From Planctomycetaceae bacterium (GTDB lineage Bacteria; Planctomycetota; Planctomycetia; Planctomycetales; Planctomycetaceae), in contig JAGQQG010000006.1 of NCBI GenBank assembly GCA_020426325.1, positions 1 to 64,000 on the forward strand: 64,000 nucleotides of DNA, in the 5' to 3' direction. A program made the position numbers and the translations under genes. This document shows, piece after piece, positions 47,646 to 56,600 of this stretch. Under the pieces are notes generated by a model. That model made no database searches, had not been told where the DNA came from, and saw only the letters and a list, made by a program, of their open reading frames with translations. Positions within the stretch are counted from its first letter, which is position 1. Each line of letters starts with the position of its first letter.

Positions 47646-48069
47646 AGTGCTGACGCAGTTCCTGCTGGGGGATACGCTGAGTTGGGCGCGGATGACCGGG
47701 CCGCAGTGGGAGTCGCTGAGCGTGGACGACTGGGACACGCTGCCGGTCGATTCTGCCATGCAGGTGGATGTCCAGATGGCCTTTGACGCGGCCGGCAACC
47801 GGCTCACGCGTGACGAGGACGGCGGCACGCTCACCACCTACACCTACGATACGGCCAAACCGGCTGACGGTCGCGGAGGACGGCAGCGGCCTAACCACGT
47901 ACACCTACGATGCCAACGGCAATCAGCTGACGATCGAGGAGCCCTCCAGCGACGTCACCACCTACGCCTGGGACTACGAGAACCAGATGGTCGAGGTCGA
48001 GGACCCGTCGAATGAGCTGACGACCTACGCCTATAACGCGGACCAGCTCCGCGTCAGCCGTGAGGACAG
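47646..48069 (+). pseudogene. RHS core fragment, frameshifted
   Basis: The stretch encodes YD-type RHS repeats (MAFDAAGNRLTRDEDGGTL, LTTYTYDANGNQLTIEE, TTYAWDYENQMVEVED). The frame breaks near 47857-47859, where an extra A in GGCCAAACC shifts it; removing it would restore DTANRLTVAED. It ends at 48069 with the same sequence with which the fragment at 45509 begins, so it would fit directly in front of that fragment. The product is not expected to be made. Confidence 0.8.
48017..48069 (+). repeat. 53-base direct repeat in RHS locus, copy 2
   Basis: See copy 1 at 45509-45561. The similarity ends abruptly at 48069, after which the sequence is unrelated. Confidence 0.9.
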
Positions 48070-48149
48070 GGAGTCGGGCCACCACTCGGCGGGTAACAGT
48101 GCTTATGGGTTTCTCTCGATGACTGCGAAACGGCAAGCCTTGTCAGTCA

Positions 48150-48962
48150 TCACTCTGGTGGCGTGAACTCGAATCTGTCGCACTGGCGGAAGAATTCGAG
48201 GGGGTTTTCGTAGACGATCTTGCGGATCTTGGCCTCTGTGTGGCCGCGGTGGCGCATTTCCTGGATGAAGTCGGGGACTGCACACGGGTTGGACGGGCCC
48301 CAGTCGCCGGCTGAGTTGACCATGATCTGATCGTCGCCGAAGCGTTCGATGATGTCTGCGGCGCGGGCGGGGGTGCACTTGGTGGTCGGGTAAAGGGTCA
48401 TCGCACACCAGAAGCCGCCTTCTTTGGCGACCTTGACCGTGTGCTCCTCAACATGGTCGATTAGCACGCGGTGCGGCGGGATGTCGTCTCGCTCCTGCAG
48501 CATGTCGACGATCATGCGGGTGCCCTTGTACTTGTCGACGAGGTGCGGCGTATGGATCAGCACGAGTTCGTTCGTCTTCGCGGCGAGTTCGAGGTGCTCG
48601 CGGAAGATGGTGCATTCGTTGGGCGTGTTCTTGTTGAGGCCGATCTCGCCGATGCCGAGTACGCCCGGTTTGTTCAGGAACTCCGGGATCATCTCGATTA
48701 CACCGCGAGAGAGTTCGACGTTTTCCGCTTCCTTGGCGTTGATGCACAGCCACGTGTAATGCTGAACGCCGCTCCATCCGGCCCGCTTCGGCTCGAACTC
48801 GGTCAGTTGTCGGAAGTAGTCGCGGAAGCCATCGACCGAGCCACGATCAAACCCGGCCCAGAACGCAGGCTCGCTGACGGCCACACAGCCCATCCGCCGC
48901 ATGCGTTCGTAATCGTCAGTGACACGGGAAACCATGTGAACGTGTGGATCGATGAAGTACAT
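48150..48962 (-). CDS. TatD-type metal-dependent hydrolase, EboB-like
   Basis: The 270-residue product begins MYFIDPHVHMVSRVTDDYERM, with the HxH metal site, and continues with EPAFWAGFDR, GIGEIGLNKNTP, LIHTPH and ADWGPSNPCAVP, which carry further metal ligands. The pattern agrees with TatD-like hydrolases, and the opening strongly recalls EboB of the ebo (scytonemin-associated) operon. No other ebo gene is in the window. Substrate unknown. The frame is open further upstream, but ATG 48962 gives the usual start. Confidence 0.85.
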   Translation of the reverse strand: MYFIDPHVHMVSRVTDDYERMRRMGCVAVSEPAFWAGFDRGSVDGFRDYFRQLTEFEPKRAGWSGVQHYTWLCINAKEAENVELSRGVIEMIPEFLNKPGVLGIGEIGLNKNTPNECTIFREHLELAAKTNELVLIHTPHLVDKYKGTRMIVDMLQERDDIPPHRVLIDHVEEHTVKVAKEGGFWCAMTLYPTTKCTPARAADIIERFGDDQIMVNSAGDWGPSNPCAVPDFIQEMRHRGHTEAKIRKIVYENPLEFFRQCDRFEFTPPE

Positions 48963-49005
48963 GGTGGGGAGTTGATTGGATGATTTGTTGATTAGATGAT
49001 TCGGG

Positions 49006-49032
49006 AAGCCCATGGGCTACGCCCCGTGGGTC
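49006..49032. repeat. Hairpin repeat, copy 1
   Basis: Arms CCCATGGGC and GCCCCGTGGG form a palindrome around CTAC. The 27 bases match 60132-60158 with one mismatch. Both copies sit just before the start of a minus-strand gene. Confidence 0.8.
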
Positions 49033-49052
49033 CACTTTCATGATTCTACACG

Positions 49053-49826
49053 CTATTCGGTCGGATTCGCAGTGCTTCTGCGGTCGAGGGCTCGGGGGGA
49101 GCCGGGGTAGGACTTGAGTTGGAAGCCGTTTCGCCAGTGCCAGAGGGTGCTGGATTCGTTGCCGAGCAGGAACGTGCTGGCGAGTTCGGTGTAGCCGAGA
49201 TCGAGGAGGGCATTGACGGCGTGATCGAGCAGGAGGCTGCCGATGCCGTGGCGGGCGTTCCAGTGGTCGGTGAAGATCCAGGTGAGGTGGGGACGTCCCC
49301 AACCGGCTGCGAGGGCGTTGTCGGGCGCGTGCTCTTTCCATGTCGGGTCGTCAAAGCGTTCGAGGTCGCCATCCTGCATGAGTGTGATCAGGATTGCCCC
49401 GAGCAAACGTTCGCCTTCATCCGTGTCACAGCGTGCGACGAAGCAGGCATCTTTGATGAGTGGTCCATCGCCTCCCTTGCGGACGTGCTCCAGACACTGA
49501 GTGGCAGCCGTCAAACGATCTTCGACCGAAATGAGAGAGAAAGGCACGACTCGATGGAAGGCCCAGGCAAACAACGACGGGAATTCCTCCCAGTCGTCTT
49601 CATCCAGCTTTCGCACGCTGATCTCTTCGCGACCGAATCCCTCGACGGTTGAAGCGGGGGTTCTCTTTTCGAGAGCGAGGAGCGCGTGGTAGGTCCTCGG
49701 GCGTGCTGTGAGCCAGGCTTCGCCTTCGATGTACTCGTACTTGTAGGCGGGATTTCGTGGGAGCTGATCAAACTGCTCGATCGTCAGCGGCAGTTTGATG
49801 AAGGGATACCACTTTTCAGTTGTCAC
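49053..49826 (-). CDS. GNAT-family N-acetyltransferase
   Basis: The 257-residue protein has a GNAT core in its second half: PHLTWIFTDHWNARHGIGSLL (motif A with the acetyl-CoA pyrophosphate loop RHGIGSLLL), then LGYTELASTFLLGNESSTLWHWRNGF. The N-terminal part (about 60 residues) starts with a short stretch typical of planctomycete relatives (YPFIKLPLTIEQFDQLPRN and YIEGEAWLTARP, recalling a Uma2-like motif). The substrate is not evident. The start overlaps the stop of a small gene by four bases (ATGA), so both are translated together. Confidence 0.88.
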   Translation of the reverse strand: MTTEKWYPFIKLPLTIEQFDQLPRNPAYKYEYIEGEAWLTARPRTYHALLALEKRTPASTVEGFGREEISVRKLDEDDWEEFPSLFAWAFHRVVPFSLISVEDRLTAATQCLEHVRKGGDGPLIKDACFVARCDTDEGERLLGAILITLMQDGDLERFDDPTWKEHAPDNALAAGWGRPHLTWIFTDHWNARHGIGSLLLDHAVNALLDLGYTELASTFLLGNESSTLWHWRNGFQLKSYPGSPRALDRRSTANPTE

Positions 49827-50068
49827 TGGTTCCAGCCCGCCTGGTACTCATCACTGAAGAGCATCTGCATACGCTCAGCCCGGTCGGTCCCCTCGGTTCG
49901 CAGGATGTCGATGCCCTGCCTCAGCAATTCCAAACGGTTATCCTCACGGACAGCCTCAAAACCGTCCGACCTCTCAATGCGATCCAAGGCGGCTGCAAGA
50001 TTCAGAATCTCGCAACGAAGTTCGAGAAAGTGCCGATCAAGGATCGAGTCTGCTGTCTTGGTGGCCAT
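49823..50068 (-). CDS. Small helical hypothetical protein, 81 residues
   Basis: The product is predicted to be all helical (SILDRHFLELRCEILNLAAA, then DRIERSDGFEAVREDN) and ends in YQAGWNQ. It has no signal or membrane segment. Its stop overlaps the GNAT start by four bases, and the reading frame is clean, which supports a two-gene operon. Function unknown; it may regulate or bind its partner. Confidence 0.7.
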   Translation of the reverse strand: MATKTADSILDRHFLELRCEILNLAAALDRIERSDGFEAVREDNRLELLRQGIDILRTEGTDRAERMQMLFSDEYQAGWNQ

Positions 50069-50233
50069 GTGTCTGATCTACGAGTGTTGATGCAATAGGC
50101 ATTCTGGACAAGTCTTGATTCTACACGAAGATTTGAGTGATTGCAGAGAGAAACAGCCGTCCTGCTTGTCGCCTCCGTGGACAGACCAAGAAAGACATTG
50201 ACCTGTTGATGGAGGGAGCCGTAGCATTGGGTC

Positions 50234-50638
50234 ATGCTCGCCAATGGGACACGAATTGCGATTATGCTCGTGCTCGCCACAGCTGTTGTTGTGGCGCCGA
50301 TGGCCAGTGTGAACGCGCAATCACTCACACAGCTGAAATTGAGTCTTCAGGACAGAAGCGGGTGTATTTGCTGTGGTTCCTGTTCTGCAGCTTCCGGCGA
50401 GGCTGTACGCAGTTGCTGCGCAACGCATGATCGTCCCTCTACGAAAGACGGTTCAAACCCCTGTGAGAATGACTGCAGCCATTGCCCGCTATGCAATCCC
50501 CCGAGTCCACTGTTCGTATTTCTCGACACGAACCTCGTGAAGTTGTCGCCACCGATGATCAGTGGTTCGACCCCAGAGTTCAACGACCGGTTCGACTCGA
50601 ACATTGACGAGCCGTTGTTGCCGCCTCCCATCGTGTGA
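50234..50638 (+). CDS. Secreted cysteine-rich protein, 134 residues
   Basis: The product has a signal peptide (IAIMLVLATAVVVAPMASVNAQ, about residues 9-29). The mature part holds ten Cys in about 55 residues, arranged as CICCGSC, SCC and CENDCSHCPLC, then a Cys-free Pro/Leu-rich tail. This recalls small exported metal-binding proteins, though no family is certain. A second cysteine-rich gene follows 91 bases downstream. Confidence 0.7.
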   Translation: MLANGTRIAIMLVLATAVVVAPMASVNAQSLTQLKLSLQDRSGCICCGSCSAASGEAVRSCCATHDRPSTKDGSNPCENDCSHCPLCNPPSPLFVFLDTNLVKLSPPMISGSTPEFNDRFDSNIDEPLLPPPIV

Positions 50639-50729
50639 GCTTGCTGCTCAATCGAGGGACGCGCTGTTTGATTCCGTGTGGAGTCAGCGTGTTTTCTCGT
50701 TCGCTCACATTTTTCATGGGAGAATTACC

Positions 50730-50960
50730 ATGACACGTCGATTCCTGTTTGCGGGATTGCTTGCAGTCCCGCTGGCCCTGCTGGGCATGACTACTTTCTC
50801 AACGGCTTCTGGCAATGCATCGGCTGCTGCCTGTGCGTGTGCTGGAGGTTGCAACGGTTGCGAGTTGTGCGATTGCACCTCTTGCGATGACTGCGTGTGC
50901 TGCGACTATGGCAACGCGGCCTGCTGTCAGACCGGTGCAGGTTGCTGCCCTATTGAGTAA
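50730..50960 (+). CDS. Secreted metallothionein-like cysteine-rich peptide
   Basis: The 76-residue product starts at ATG 50730 with GGGAG upstream. A signal peptide (FLFAGLLAVPLALLGM, then SNASAAA) is followed by about 42 residues with 14 Cys in CxC, CxxC and CC pairs (CACAGGCNGC, then CDCTSCDDCVCC). It is not a known metallothionein by sequence, but the density of Cys pairs suggests metal binding or a heavily disulfide-linked extracellular peptide. A strong terminator follows. It probably shares a transcript with the gene at 50234. Confidence 0.72.
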   Translation: MTRRFLFAGLLAVPLALLGMTTFSTASGNASAAACACAGGCNGCELCDCTSCDDCVCCDYGNAACCQTGAGCCPIE

Positions 50961-50981
50961 GCCGAACTGTTGAAGTTCGAG

Positions 50982-51013
50982 GCCCCCGATGTCATCTGAC
51001 GTCGGGGGCTTTT
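50982..51013 (+). terminator. Rho-independent terminator
   Basis: A 13-base GC-rich stem (50982-50994 with 50997-51009, one G-T wobble) is followed by TTTT. It closes the cysteine-rich pair and, read in reverse, also lies beyond the end of the convergent FGE-like gene. Confidence 0.85.
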
Positions 51014-51042
51014 CCGCATTCAATCTGGCGAGCGGTTGAGCA

Positions 51043-51909
51043 TCACTTTGTCTTCGCCATCACACAACGGAAGCCGACAGCGTCGTCCCGGGCATCGATC
51101 GAGAATGGCTGTCTCGCTGCCGAGCGTAACCGGGGATACTTGTCCTTCCATGAGCCGCCTCGAATCACGATTTGACTGTCCTTGTCTTCAGAGAACCGAG
51201 GACGACTATCGGACGGGGCACCTTCGTAAGCCTGCTGCCAGTGGTCTGCAGTGAACTCCCAAAGATACCCGTGCATGTCGTAGAGTCCCCAGGGATTTGG
51301 CTTGAGGGCGCCGACTGGCGGATCGTTGCCGGCTGCGTTACCCGTGTGCCAGCCGTAGGGGTCGAGCAAGCTCGCGAGCTTCCCTTGGTCAGTCGCTTCG
51401 GTGGCCTTGTCACCAAAAGAATAAGCTGTTGAGGTCCCGGCTCGACAGCAATACTCCCACTCCGCCTCGCTGGGCAGACGGATGCTCTCGTCTGTCCGAA
51501 TCAACTCCGCCTCATGAAGCAAGTTGGTGACGCGCTTGCAGAATTCGTTGGCGTCATTCCAGCTCGTCATCTCAGCTGAATTTCGCGGCCCCTTCCAGCG
51601 ACTGGGATTCTCTCCCATCACGGCCTCGTAGAGGTTCTGCGGGACTTCGTACCTAGCGATCGCAAATTTCTCTGCGATGGTCACGCGATGCACGGGTTGT
51701 TCCTCGGGCATTGCTGTCGATCCCATCTCGAAGGACGCGGGAAATCCGTCCGACCCAGGAGTGATGGGCACAAACTCATCGACGAAAGTTTTGAACAGTG
51801 CGGTCCTCGATGTTTGCGGCGGATTGTCATCGGCAAGGGAGACGTGGAGCAGGGATGCGATCGTGAACGCACCGATCAACAACATCGATACCCGTTGAGG
51901 AATGAACAT
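51043..51909 (-). CDS. FGE-like (SUMF1-fold) exported protein
   Basis: The 288-residue product has a signal peptide (VSMLLIGAFTIASLLHVSLA) and the FGE-sulfatase fold: VHRVTIAEKFAIARYEVPQ, RLPSEAEWEYCCRAG and the end VIRGGSW, then AVGFRCV. The two catalytic Cys of copper-dependent formylglycine-generating enzymes lie shortly after RGGS in the LCH-SYC region; here that region is KDKYPRLRSAAR and has no Cys. It is thus unlikely to activate sulfatases and may have a binding role. Confidence 0.87.
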   Translation of the reverse strand: MFIPQRVSMLLIGAFTIASLLHVSLADDNPPQTSRTALFKTFVDEFVPITPGSDGFPASFEMGSTAMPEEQPVHRVTIAEKFAIARYEVPQNLYEAVMGENPSRWKGPRNSAEMTSWNDANEFCKRVTNLLHEAELIRTDESIRLPSEAEWEYCCRAGTSTAYSFGDKATEATDQGKLASLLDPYGWHTGNAAGNDPPVGALKPNPWGLYDMHGYLWEFTADHWQQAYEGAPSDSRPRFSEDKDSQIVIRGGSWKDKYPRLRSAARQPFSIDARDDAVGFRCVMAKTK

Positions 51910-52266
51910 GGTTGAACTGCCTCATAATGAAGGGTGCAATCCGGGGAAGAGTCCTGAACGATCCATTCCAGGCTGAACATTTTGACGGCCCGAAATGAGT
52001 TCAACGCCCTCAGCTTCGTCTGAGGACATCACGATCTCAAGTCAGGCAACCCATACTCCTGCCAATTCTGTGCCGTCAGCCCGGCTATCGAGAGCTGAGA
52101 AGTCGTGAAATCCTCGAATTGACGCTCATGGGCCTGTCGCGGTACACTCAAAGTTCTAACTAAAAATGGGATCGCCCCAAAAACCGCGAAAATCGCACTC
52201 CGCTGACGGCAGATGGAACTAGGCCGCGCGTTGAGGAAGCGATGTAACTCCATGGGAGAATTACAC
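51910..52266. other. Gene-free stretch, 357 bases, upstream of the DEAD-box gene
   Basis: Divergent promoter region for the FGE-like and DEAD-box genes. No supported gene. It is long enough for a regulated leader, as many DEAD-box genes have, but no known riboswitch is recognisable. Confidence 0.5.
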
Positions 52267-53559
52267 TTGTCAAAAAAAAATGACGGAACGTCAACCAAGC
52301 GAGCAGATACCGCCCACCAAAAAGACTTTTCTCTTCAATCAGCCGCCCCCCCTTCTGAGATCGTTGATTTCGCCAGTCTGGGGCTCAGTGACGAGATGCA
52401 CCGGGCGCTCGAAGGAGTCGGTTTCGAAGCTCCAACCCCGATTCAGGCCGCTTTCATCCCGAAGGCGATCACCGGACGGGATTGTATCGGTCAGGCACGA
52501 ACCGGCACCGGAAAGACGGCAGCCTTCGTGATCCCGGTGCTGGAGCAGATCGATCACGAAAGCGGGGAACTTCAGGCACTGGTCTTGGCTCCCACAAGAG
52601 AGTTGAGCGAGCAGGTGGCAGCGGAGGCATCTCGTCTCGCGGCCGAGCACAATTGTCAACCTGCGGCCCTTGTCGGCGGTCGTCCGATTGGGCGACAGAT
52701 CGAACAGTTAAAGCAAAAGCCCACCATCGCCATCGGGACACCGGGGCGGGTGCTGGATCTCATCCGCCGGCGTGTCCTTGATTTGTCGAAGGTGCGCATC
52801 GCGATCCTCGATGAAGCAGATCGCATGCTTGACATTGGTTTCCTGCCTGACATCGAACGAATTCTGAAGCACTGTCCGAGGCAGCGTCAGACTCTGCTCC
52901 TCTCCGCGACGATGCCCGCCCCGATTGAACGACTGGCAAACCGGTTCATGACGGACCCGATTCGGATCGACCTGTCAGACGAGAATATCGTCACCGATGC
53001 GGTCCAGCAGTTTTTTTGCACAGTCGACAATGACCGGAAGCTTCCGTTCCTGGTCCAGTTGCTTCGCCGTGAACGCCCGCATCAGGCGATCGTTTTCTGT
53101 CGAACCAAACGAGGAGCTGATCAGTTGCATCATCAGCTCTCGAAAAAACTTCCTAACGTGGCCGTAATTCATGGTGACTTGCAGCAGCGACAACGCGACC
53201 GCGTGATGCGTGACTTTCGTGCGGGCAAGACGCGTCTGCTGATCGCGACTGATGTGGTCGGACGCGGGATCGATGTCAGCAGTATCTCGCATATCATCAA
53301 TTACAATGTGCCCGAATACTGCGACGACTACGTTCATCGGGTTGGCCGTACCGGACGCATGTCCTCGGTGAGAAAAGGACGAGCCTTCACCTTCGCGACG
53401 AAAGAGGAAGGCAAGCAGTTGACCAGCATTGAGATGCGGATCAATCTGCTGCTCGATGAGTACACGATCGAAGGGTTTGAAGCCTATCGGCCAGGCCCCA
53501 AACGCAAGCACGTGGACGACATCACCAAACCGGAACGACCGGAGTTCACCTACGTGTGA
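52267..53559 (+). CDS. DEAD-box RNA helicase
   Basis: The 430-residue enzyme unwinds RNA. All helicase motifs are present: Q motif TPIQAAFIPKAITGRD, Walker A ARTGTGKT, PTRELSEQ, TPGRVLDL, DEAD (LDEADRML), SAT, VFCRTKRGAD, and HRVGRTGR. The frame is open to 52213, with possible ATG starts at 52213 and 52252, but GGGAGA fits best with the TTG at 52267 (start of a Lys-rich N-terminus). The C-terminus is basic. Typical roles are ribosome assembly and cold adaptation; nothing in the sequence decides which. Confidence 0.95.
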   Translation: MSKKNDGTSTKRADTAHQKDFSLQSAAPPSEIVDFASLGLSDEMHRALEGVGFEAPTPIQAAFIPKAITGRDCIGQARTGTGKTAAFVIPVLEQIDHESGELQALVLAPTRELSEQVAAEASRLAAEHNCQPAALVGGRPIGRQIEQLKQKPTIAIGTPGRVLDLIRRRVLDLSKVRIAILDEADRMLDIGFLPDIERILKHCPRQRQTLLLSATMPAPIERLANRFMTDPIRIDLSDENIVTDAVQQFFCTVDNDRKLPFLVQLLRRERPHQAIVFCRTKRGADQLHHQLSKKLPNVAVIHGDLQQRQRDRVMRDFRAGKTRLLIATDVVGRGIDVSSISHIINYNVPEYCDDYVHRVGRTGRMSSVRKGRAFTFATKEEGKQLTSIEMRINLLLDEYTIEGFEAYRPGPKRKHVDDITKPERPEFTYV

Positions 53560-53640
53560 CCGTCGGGTCCGACTCTTCGAGGCGACTTGATGTGGAATCA
53601 GTCGCACCTAAAGGCGCACCGCAGGCCTTTGTAAAGATGT

Positions 53641-56600
53641 CTAGCTCGACTTTTCGTCGTGTTCATCTTGCGGTGATGTTTCTGTCGAAGTCCCGCGTGA
53701 CTTTCCTTTCTTCGTTCGTCGACGAAGGGGCTTCTCCAGAGTGTCCAGTTCGTCCATGAGCGTAGCTCGGCTGAGCCGAGTTTGCGGAAGGATAATGTCG
53801 GCTGTCGGACCCGGTCGACCGCCGCCCGAGTCGAGTTCCACGCGGTCGACTTCACTTCCCAGGCTCTGTAACCATTCGGGCACATCCACGCCCGATCCCC
53901 ACGAATCCTGTAAATACTCGTCGACCTCGGCTTCCAGCTTCCCGAAGGCAACCGATGTTCCCGGTGAGATGCGGGCATCCTCGATCGCCTTCTGGACGAG
54001 CGACACCATGCGATTCACGGCCAACGGTTTCACAAAGCGTTCGTTCAGGTGATCTGCAATCGCGGGCATACGCATTCCATGATGCTGCGCGAGCCGTCGA
54101 TACTCCTGAACGTACTCTTCCGCCTGCTCCGAGGCATGTTCTTCACACAATTGCTCCCAGATGAATGCGGCTTCCGCATGACCTTCGCGGGCGAGGACTT
54201 CATGGGCGATTTTTAGTGGGATGAGATTCCAGGCATCCCGGTCGTACTGTGCTTCGAGCCTTAAGAAGTCCAACAGACAATGAAACTTTTCGCCATAATC
54301 GGACTGCGTGGTTGTGGTGTTGTATTCGACGAACCGATCGAATCGATCGACCACAACGGAGTAGATGAATTCCAGACACCACTCAGCGTCATCCCGGTCG
54401 ACCTTGTTCTGTTCCAGATCCTGAATCAACTTGATCGGCCGGAGCGGATCCTGCTCTTTGAGTAGAAAGTCCAGATAATGCGAGATGCCCATCCTGAGGA
54501 TGGCACGGACATTGCCGAGTGTGAGCTGACTGGCATGAAACAGATCGCCACCATAGGTTTGCACAAACTCTTCGACAGCATCCCAGTCGACCCCGCGGTG
54601 TGGTCCGTCTGCATCAACCGCAGAGAGCCGCATGGTTTCGCTATGCTTGAGCCAGAGGTCCTGAAACGGTCCCAATGCCTGTTGGACTTGTTCGACGAGT
54701 GTTTCCTCCAAACTGCCTGAAGACTGATCGGTATCCCATGACGCAGCTGAGATGACGACTGTCTCCAATGAACGACGCAGGGCGACCTGAAAAGCACGAT
54801 CGAACTCTGTGATGGCCGGGCCGTTCGGTCGTGAGTTGCGTTCCATGGTGAACACGGCCTGCAGGAGATGAAATGTCCCCCGCAATAGCCCGAGACGAGG
54901 CATTGAAGCCAGGAGAAACCGGATCGTCGTCTGTAACATCTGGACGTTGAGCACAGACTGCGGAGACCCGGAATGCTCCAGCGGCACATACAAGAGCTGT
55001 TGTTTTTGCTTCACCGAAGCCACCCATTCGGGCAGAAGTCGCATGACCTCGTCAGCTTCGCCCCGCACAACATGGCCGAGCAGTTCGACGATCTGACGTT
55101 CCTGCTCGTCATCCCGACAAAGGGTGTCCTTGTTGCTGAGACAACTTTGCAGCAGGCGCTCCGCGTGTCGACACCCGATGACTGTCACGATGAGTTGATG
55201 CATCACGTACAGTTTGACCTGCCACTGGATGTCGAACTCCAGGTTGGCGTCATGATCTCCCGACGGTGTCGCGATCGTATGCGTCCAGACCGCTTTCATC
55301 AGGTTCATCAAGTCGGTCTGCCAGCCTCGTAACGTTCGGACCCAGTCTCCAACGGAATTCTGAACCTGACCGGCTTCTTCTGATTTCGGATCCCATTTGT
55401 CCGAGGTCAATGAGATGGCAGCCATCTGCCACATCTGGGAGACCGCATTGAGAAACTTGATGCGCGGCTCGAGCGTGCGATTGATCAACTCGAACTCCGT
55501 GTTTTGCAGATCGAACCCGTCATCCAGGGTGTCGCCCCAGGTGCCGTCATCTGCACTGTCACGGAAAGTGACATGCTCGTAGGCTGCCCCGTACAAGTTC
55601 TCTTCATCATCCGGTTCGGGTTCGGACTCGCCTTCCTCCGGCCACGCCAACTCCGATGAGTCATCCTGACCGGCCCGTGCAATGCCGACGGCGGCTTCCA
55701 GGCTGGGCACAGACCAGAAGTCACCCGCGTTGGCCTCCAGGAAGTCAAACATCCGCCGCAACGTCATCGGGCGGGAAGTCGTGGACTCGCCATTGGTATC
55801 AGGAGGCAGTCGCATCCAGCGGATCAGCATGGCGAAGATGGAGTCTCGTGGCGATTCGAAACCAACTTCGTCGATCTGGCTCAGCCACTGCATTAACAGG
55901 CCCATCGCAGCGACGGAATCACCCTTGGCCAGTAAAGCCTCGATGACCTGAGCATACGATTGTGCAGAGTGAAACCGTTCGACGTGTTGCCTCCAGAAGC
56001 CGATGTCACCGGCCGACTCGCCCGCCTTCCGCCATTCATTAAGCACGGTTGAAACCTGCGACGCAGATTCCCAGCTCTCGTGTCCGGAGACGTCGGGCAA
56101 ATCCTCAATCACGTCGCTGCCGAATCGGTCCCACCATTCGGCCAAGTCGAGGAAACGCCGCGAGATGTCTTCACGCATCTGAGTTTCGCCCATGGCCGCT
56201 GCCTCGCCCAGACAGCGAGCATAGATCGAAAACAGGTCGTCCATCAGCAGCATCAGTGTCTCGATGCGTCCATCGGGAATCGCATCCTCACGCGAAGTGA
56301 AGAGCGGGAACTGGCCATGAAAGCCCAGGATGTTCCACGGATCGACGAGCGATCCACATTCAATCCCACGGTGCAGCAGATCTTCAGCCTCCGTAACGGC
56401 GTCCACCGCCTCTTCGATCCTGCCGCGATCGAGAAAGCCTCGAGCTGCCCCGACCCTGCACTGAATCTCGCATTCGAACCGAGCGGAAGCAGAGGGAATC
56501 ACCAGCGCCTGACGACGGGCCGCTTCGCTGTACCCCATCCGGGCGAACAAGTACGCCAACTCGCGGTACTGCACCTGACGCGCTCCGTAACTCGCAACCG

